This document shows positions 33,346 to 64,000 of a DNA stretch of 64,000 nucleotides, one piece after another. Origin of the DNA: Merluccius polli. Its lineage: Eukaryota; Chordata; Actinopteri; Gadiformes; Merlucciidae. A program made the position numbers and the translations under genes. The stretch spans positions 370,001 to 434,000 of the forward strand of contig JAOPHQ010004835.1 of the NCBI GenBank assembly GCA_030340625.1, read 5' to 3'. Each line of letters begins with the position of its first letter. The stretch's first letter is position 1. The notes beneath the pieces were generated by a model. That model was not told the origin of the DNA and did no database searches. It saw nothing but the letters and a program-made list of their open reading frames with translations.

Positions 33346-33393
33346 AATAAAGAGCAACAGCAGTTTTAAATTAAATTATAAATTAAGTTTATT
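33346..33393. terminator. Back-to-back polyadenylation signals of convergent TCHP and GIT2
   Basis: Plus-strand AATAAA at 33346-33351 suits TCHP (stop at 33156). A minus-strand AATAAA lies at 33388-33393 and is the best candidate I found for the GIT2 3' end, giving a 3' UTR of about 1.07 kb. The two signals are about 37 bp apart, so the transcripts may overlap tail to tail. The stretch 33394-34464 is then GIT2 3' UTR. Confidence 0.5.
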
Positions 33394-34464
33394 TAGAAAA
33401 TATTTTACTCTATGCAGTACTTCAGCTGCATTAAATACATCTCTGGCCTAAAGTACAGAGAAGGTCTTTTCTTAATCACATTTACAGTTTAAACAACCCC
33501 CGTTTTGCACGATTATATAAGTTATTATTATTTTTTGTAATATCCCATAAAGTTGCACATTAAATACAAACCTGTTAGCCACAGAGCACGACACACTTAA
33601 ATGATTTCTAAATATGTTGATGCAAAACCAACACTGCTATAACACACAAGACCACAACATTACAGTGCAGTGTCAAAAAAACAATTCAACTACAGAACAT
33701 TGTTGTCGCTGGCAAACGACAAACTATGGCTCCTTTTATCTGTCATGTGCATTCACCGATGAGCAACTGAAACACACAATGTACACATGGGAAGAGCTGC
33801 ACTCGGTGCATTGTAGACACTTGTGTTCAGACGGAGGGCAGTTTGTTTCGCTTGCCTTGGGCCCACAATGAATTTCCTAACACTTGGGCAGAACTGTTAT
33901 CTTTGTTTACACTGTGGCACTTCCTCAACTTCCAAGAGTGTTGGGGAATCGAGTAGAACCACAATGGATTCAATGGAAATCCCAGTATACATATTTGGCT
34001 TTGTTATTTTGATCGGCATAATCCATGTGAATAACTGGATATGTACATTACGGATTGATTCAATGTTATTTAAAATAAATGTGCATTCAAATTCCTGTGT
34101 CACGGTTTCTTGAGCCTTGTTCGATGGCTGCTGTAAACAAAACCTTTACCTAAGCTAAAGGAAGGTTGCACCTGAGGAGAGCAACTTTTTTTTTTTTTAA
34201 AAACACCACACATGGAAACAAAGTGGTTGACCTCTGGCTTATTAAGGACATTCAGACTTTTTCCAATTTTGGCATTAAATGTGAATCTGTTCGATTCATA
34301 ATCTTCAATTGTAAAAAAAAACAAACAAAAAACATGCATATAGCACCAAATAAATCCGTACAAAAAAGAAAATATTTCACTTTTTAAAAAAATACACTAA
34401 AAACTGAGATGCTGTTGGCTGTTCCCAGCCTCTAAGTGCTGTGGAGGAGGAAGATGATGTCATT

Positions 34465-53017
<18,553 letters not shown>

Positions 53018-53822
53018 GGTTGCCTTCCCGGGGAGAGGAACGGGTGGTGTAGGAAAATGTCAGGAGTGGTGGTGGTGGTGGTGGTGGGCTGCTCCTCCTG
53101 CTGCTCCTCCGTCTGCCCCGCTAGTCATCGATATTTCAGTTGAGGAGGTCGCCTTCCGCGTTAGCTGCCCGTAGCTAATTGCGCGCGCGCGTCTCTATGT
53201 GTGTGTGTAGTCTCTCTGTGTGCGCGAGCTACTTCTTCAACTGCTGATAACCTTGCGTTGCAACCGCTCAAGTTTCCCGTTCAAACCAGCAATGGCCGCC
53301 GGTGTCGCCCCACACGTTTTTCTATTGTACTGAGCGCCAAATTGGCTAATTTATGTGGCCACTCCGCGGTCTTGTCTTTTTCATTTGTAGTTTGTTGTTT
53401 TTCCGAGGCTCATTGCGGCACAGCCACGGAGACACAGCACTGGTTACCAGTACTACCAGCACCAGTACCACCAGTACCAGCACCACTACCAGTGTGGCAG
53501 CTGTGACTGCTATCATAAGCCCACTCTAGGGGCGACCAGGAGCATGTACCATTCACTCACTGGGGTTGAGTGCTGTGACACTGCTGACGTTGTGAAACAA
53601 AACAAAAAATCATAGCTCTTTACTCTTTATCAAAGATAAATAGCTGTAATTACAGGCTAATTACAGTGGTGATTTGGTTGGATCAGCATCAGACTGAACA
53701 CAGAGCCCATAATTGAGGTGTTTGGATTAATTTGATTATTTGATCAAAGTGTATGTGGTTGTTGGTCCACTGCTCTTGTGCAATGCACACTTAAATGTAT
53801 AAGTTATCTCGATATGCTAGGA

Positions 53823-53854
<32 letters not shown>

Positions 53855-54527
53855 AAATACTACAGGAAATATTGTTACAACATGTGCAGCCTGCAAAGCG
53901 GAATGTACCAGGTTATGTGATGTTGGGTATGGATACATCTTTTTTTCATATTGTTTTTGTAGGACATATATCACATATCATTTGTTTGTTGTGTGTATTT
54001 AATTTGTATATTATGACTACGGTTCAATTATTCCAGGTGTTATGAAGACTGCGCCTTAGGTCTTGGACGGTGCAACCCCCCCGTTTGGTTTTTATAATGG
54101 TTGGTTCTACTTTTGGACCATACTATTCGTTGCCCTACATGAAAAACGAATAGTATTCAACAAATGTCGTTGCAATTGTATTAAAAGATAGATGATTCCC
54201 CTTTTATAACGATACATATTTTATATAAAGCGCGTTGTTAAGTAGCCGAGAAAAGGTGCGCCGATCGACTTTCCGAGTGTCATTTAAAACACCCCCGTCG
54301 TAATGGAATAGTCCGGACACTTCCTTGTTCAAAAGTTTTTTAGAGGAAGCGCTGGAGTGAAGTTGTCCACCGAACCGGTTAGCATACGTCGATGTCAATG
54401 TGGTGGCGAACCGAGAAAAAACTGCGCTTTCGTTTTCAATTGCGAGAATAACCCCAGCGTACCGCAAGTCTCTCGATGGACCCGGTGGTGAGCCGGCTCG
54501 TATCCTCAGCAGCGTAGACAGGGAAGG
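53018..54527. promoter_or_regulatory. Head-to-head promoter interval of GIT2 and ANKRD13A
   Basis: The 1.5 kb between the two start codons, with divergent transcription. The GIT2 side (53030-53200) is GC-rich with GGT and CTCCT triplet repeats and a GCGCGCGCGC run. The ANKRD13A side (54230-54527) is CpG-containing. The middle has ACCAGTACC-type repeats (53449-53503) and a short TG run near 53826-53850. The 1.5 kb spacing suggests two neighbouring promoters, not necessarily one shared one. Confidence 0.55.
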
Positions 54528-63354
<8,827 letters not shown>

Positions 63355-64000
63355 ATCCTTACCCTAATCCCCTCCCTTCCCCGCCCCACCGTAACCATAG
63401 ATACGTTCTAGAGCAAGCAACCGCCACACCTCAGCCTATAGCTTCCCAGCCGCTACTACGATCATCTATGCAAACTCAAATCTTTGATGTAAAACAAACA
63501 GGTCATTAATGCACAGGCAGCGACAAACTCCCCCCTTTTTTCAATGGTTTCCGAGAGCTATTTTTGGTATGAACATGCTCCTTTATATATATATTTATAT
63601 CTTCCACGTTATAGACGTCATTTCCTTATACACAAGCGTGATCTGGGTACTCATTTGAGATAATTTTGTATGCGTTTTTTATTTGGTTTGCTTTGTGAAG
63701 CAAACCCATAAGCGTGTCTTGCTCCTCTTGCTGCCAGCCAGAGAGGAGGCCAAGTCTTGGGTAACAGCCAGGTCCTAAAATAAAGTGTTTACCATCCAGG
63801 GGTGAATATATCAATACTACATCAGTTATACAAGGGCCAAGGTGTAACCAAATCATTGGTGTGTTATCTCAGGGTTTCATTTTTCCCACATCCACTTCAG
63901 TTTGGTCATTTATAATCTCGGATCCAGAAGTTTGACAATGCTATTGCCACACTTCTGGGGGGGACTGCACAGCGCCTGGGCCGGAAACCAGAAAGTGCGA
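63355..64000 (+). other. ANKRD13A 3' UTR and right flank
   Basis: AATAAA at 63779-63784 is the likely polyadenylation signal, giving a UTR of about 440 bp. Beyond it (63800-64000) nothing is recognised. Confidence 0.6.
63779..63784 (+). terminator. ANKRD13A polyadenylation signal
   Basis: Canonical AATAAA 425 bp after the stop codon, the first one on the plus strand after the gene. Confidence 0.65.

Overview
The window is nuclear DNA from a ray-finned (teleost) fish. Four multi-exon vertebrate genes can be rebuilt codon by codon. Introns are full of short non-autonomous DNA transposons with clean target-site duplications, an L2-like LINE has the usual fish 3' tail, and long CA/TG, AT and poly-G tracts are abundant. 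That microsatellite density recalls codfish-type genomes, but the species cannot be fixed from the sequence. Identifications come from reading and from remembered families; no search was run.

Layout. 1-3190: no recognised gene. 3193-7419 (minus): STAMBP/AMSH, a K63-directed JAMM deubiquitinase, with its 5' region to about 8.4 kb. 8661-8732 (plus): tRNA-Pro(UGG). 9.3-13.6 kb: transposon-rich spacer holding a PD-(D/E)XK-like retroelement fragment, interstitial telomere repeats in G-tracts, a PIF/Harbinger-like element with a broken MADF domain, and a hAT element inserted in the tip of another MITE. 14532-24160 (plus): an unfamiliar gene with three small-intron exons, a convincing signal peptide and a 9.3 kb coding-type tandem repeat (SYKPQ/GFKPQ/GYEPQ units). 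It has frame shifts and recurrent in-frame TAG codons, and diverged copies of its 3' end lie downstream. 24.8-25.96 kb: L2-clade LINE remnant. 27768-33156 (plus): TCHP. 34465-53017 (minus): GIT2. 54528-63354 (plus): ANKRD13A, followed by its 3' UTR.

TCHP, GIT2 and ANKRD13A keep the order and orientations I know from human 12q24: TCHP and GIT2 converge, GIT2 and ANKRD13A are head to head. STAMBP is not next to them in human. STAMBP (JAMM deubiquitinase) and ANKRD13A (C-terminal UIMs) both act on K63-ubiquitinated endosomal cargo. GIT2 is an ArfGAP scaffold for PIX/paxillin, and TCHP is a coiled-coil centriole/keratin protein.

The strongest candidate for something undescribed is the secreted repeat-protein locus at 14.5-24.2 kb. 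Next are GIT2 intron 16, bounded at both ends by different minisatellites that carry splice-site-like motifs; a TCHP 3' splice site apparently built from telomeric repeats; and an inverted pair of hAT MITEs around one ANKRD13A exon.
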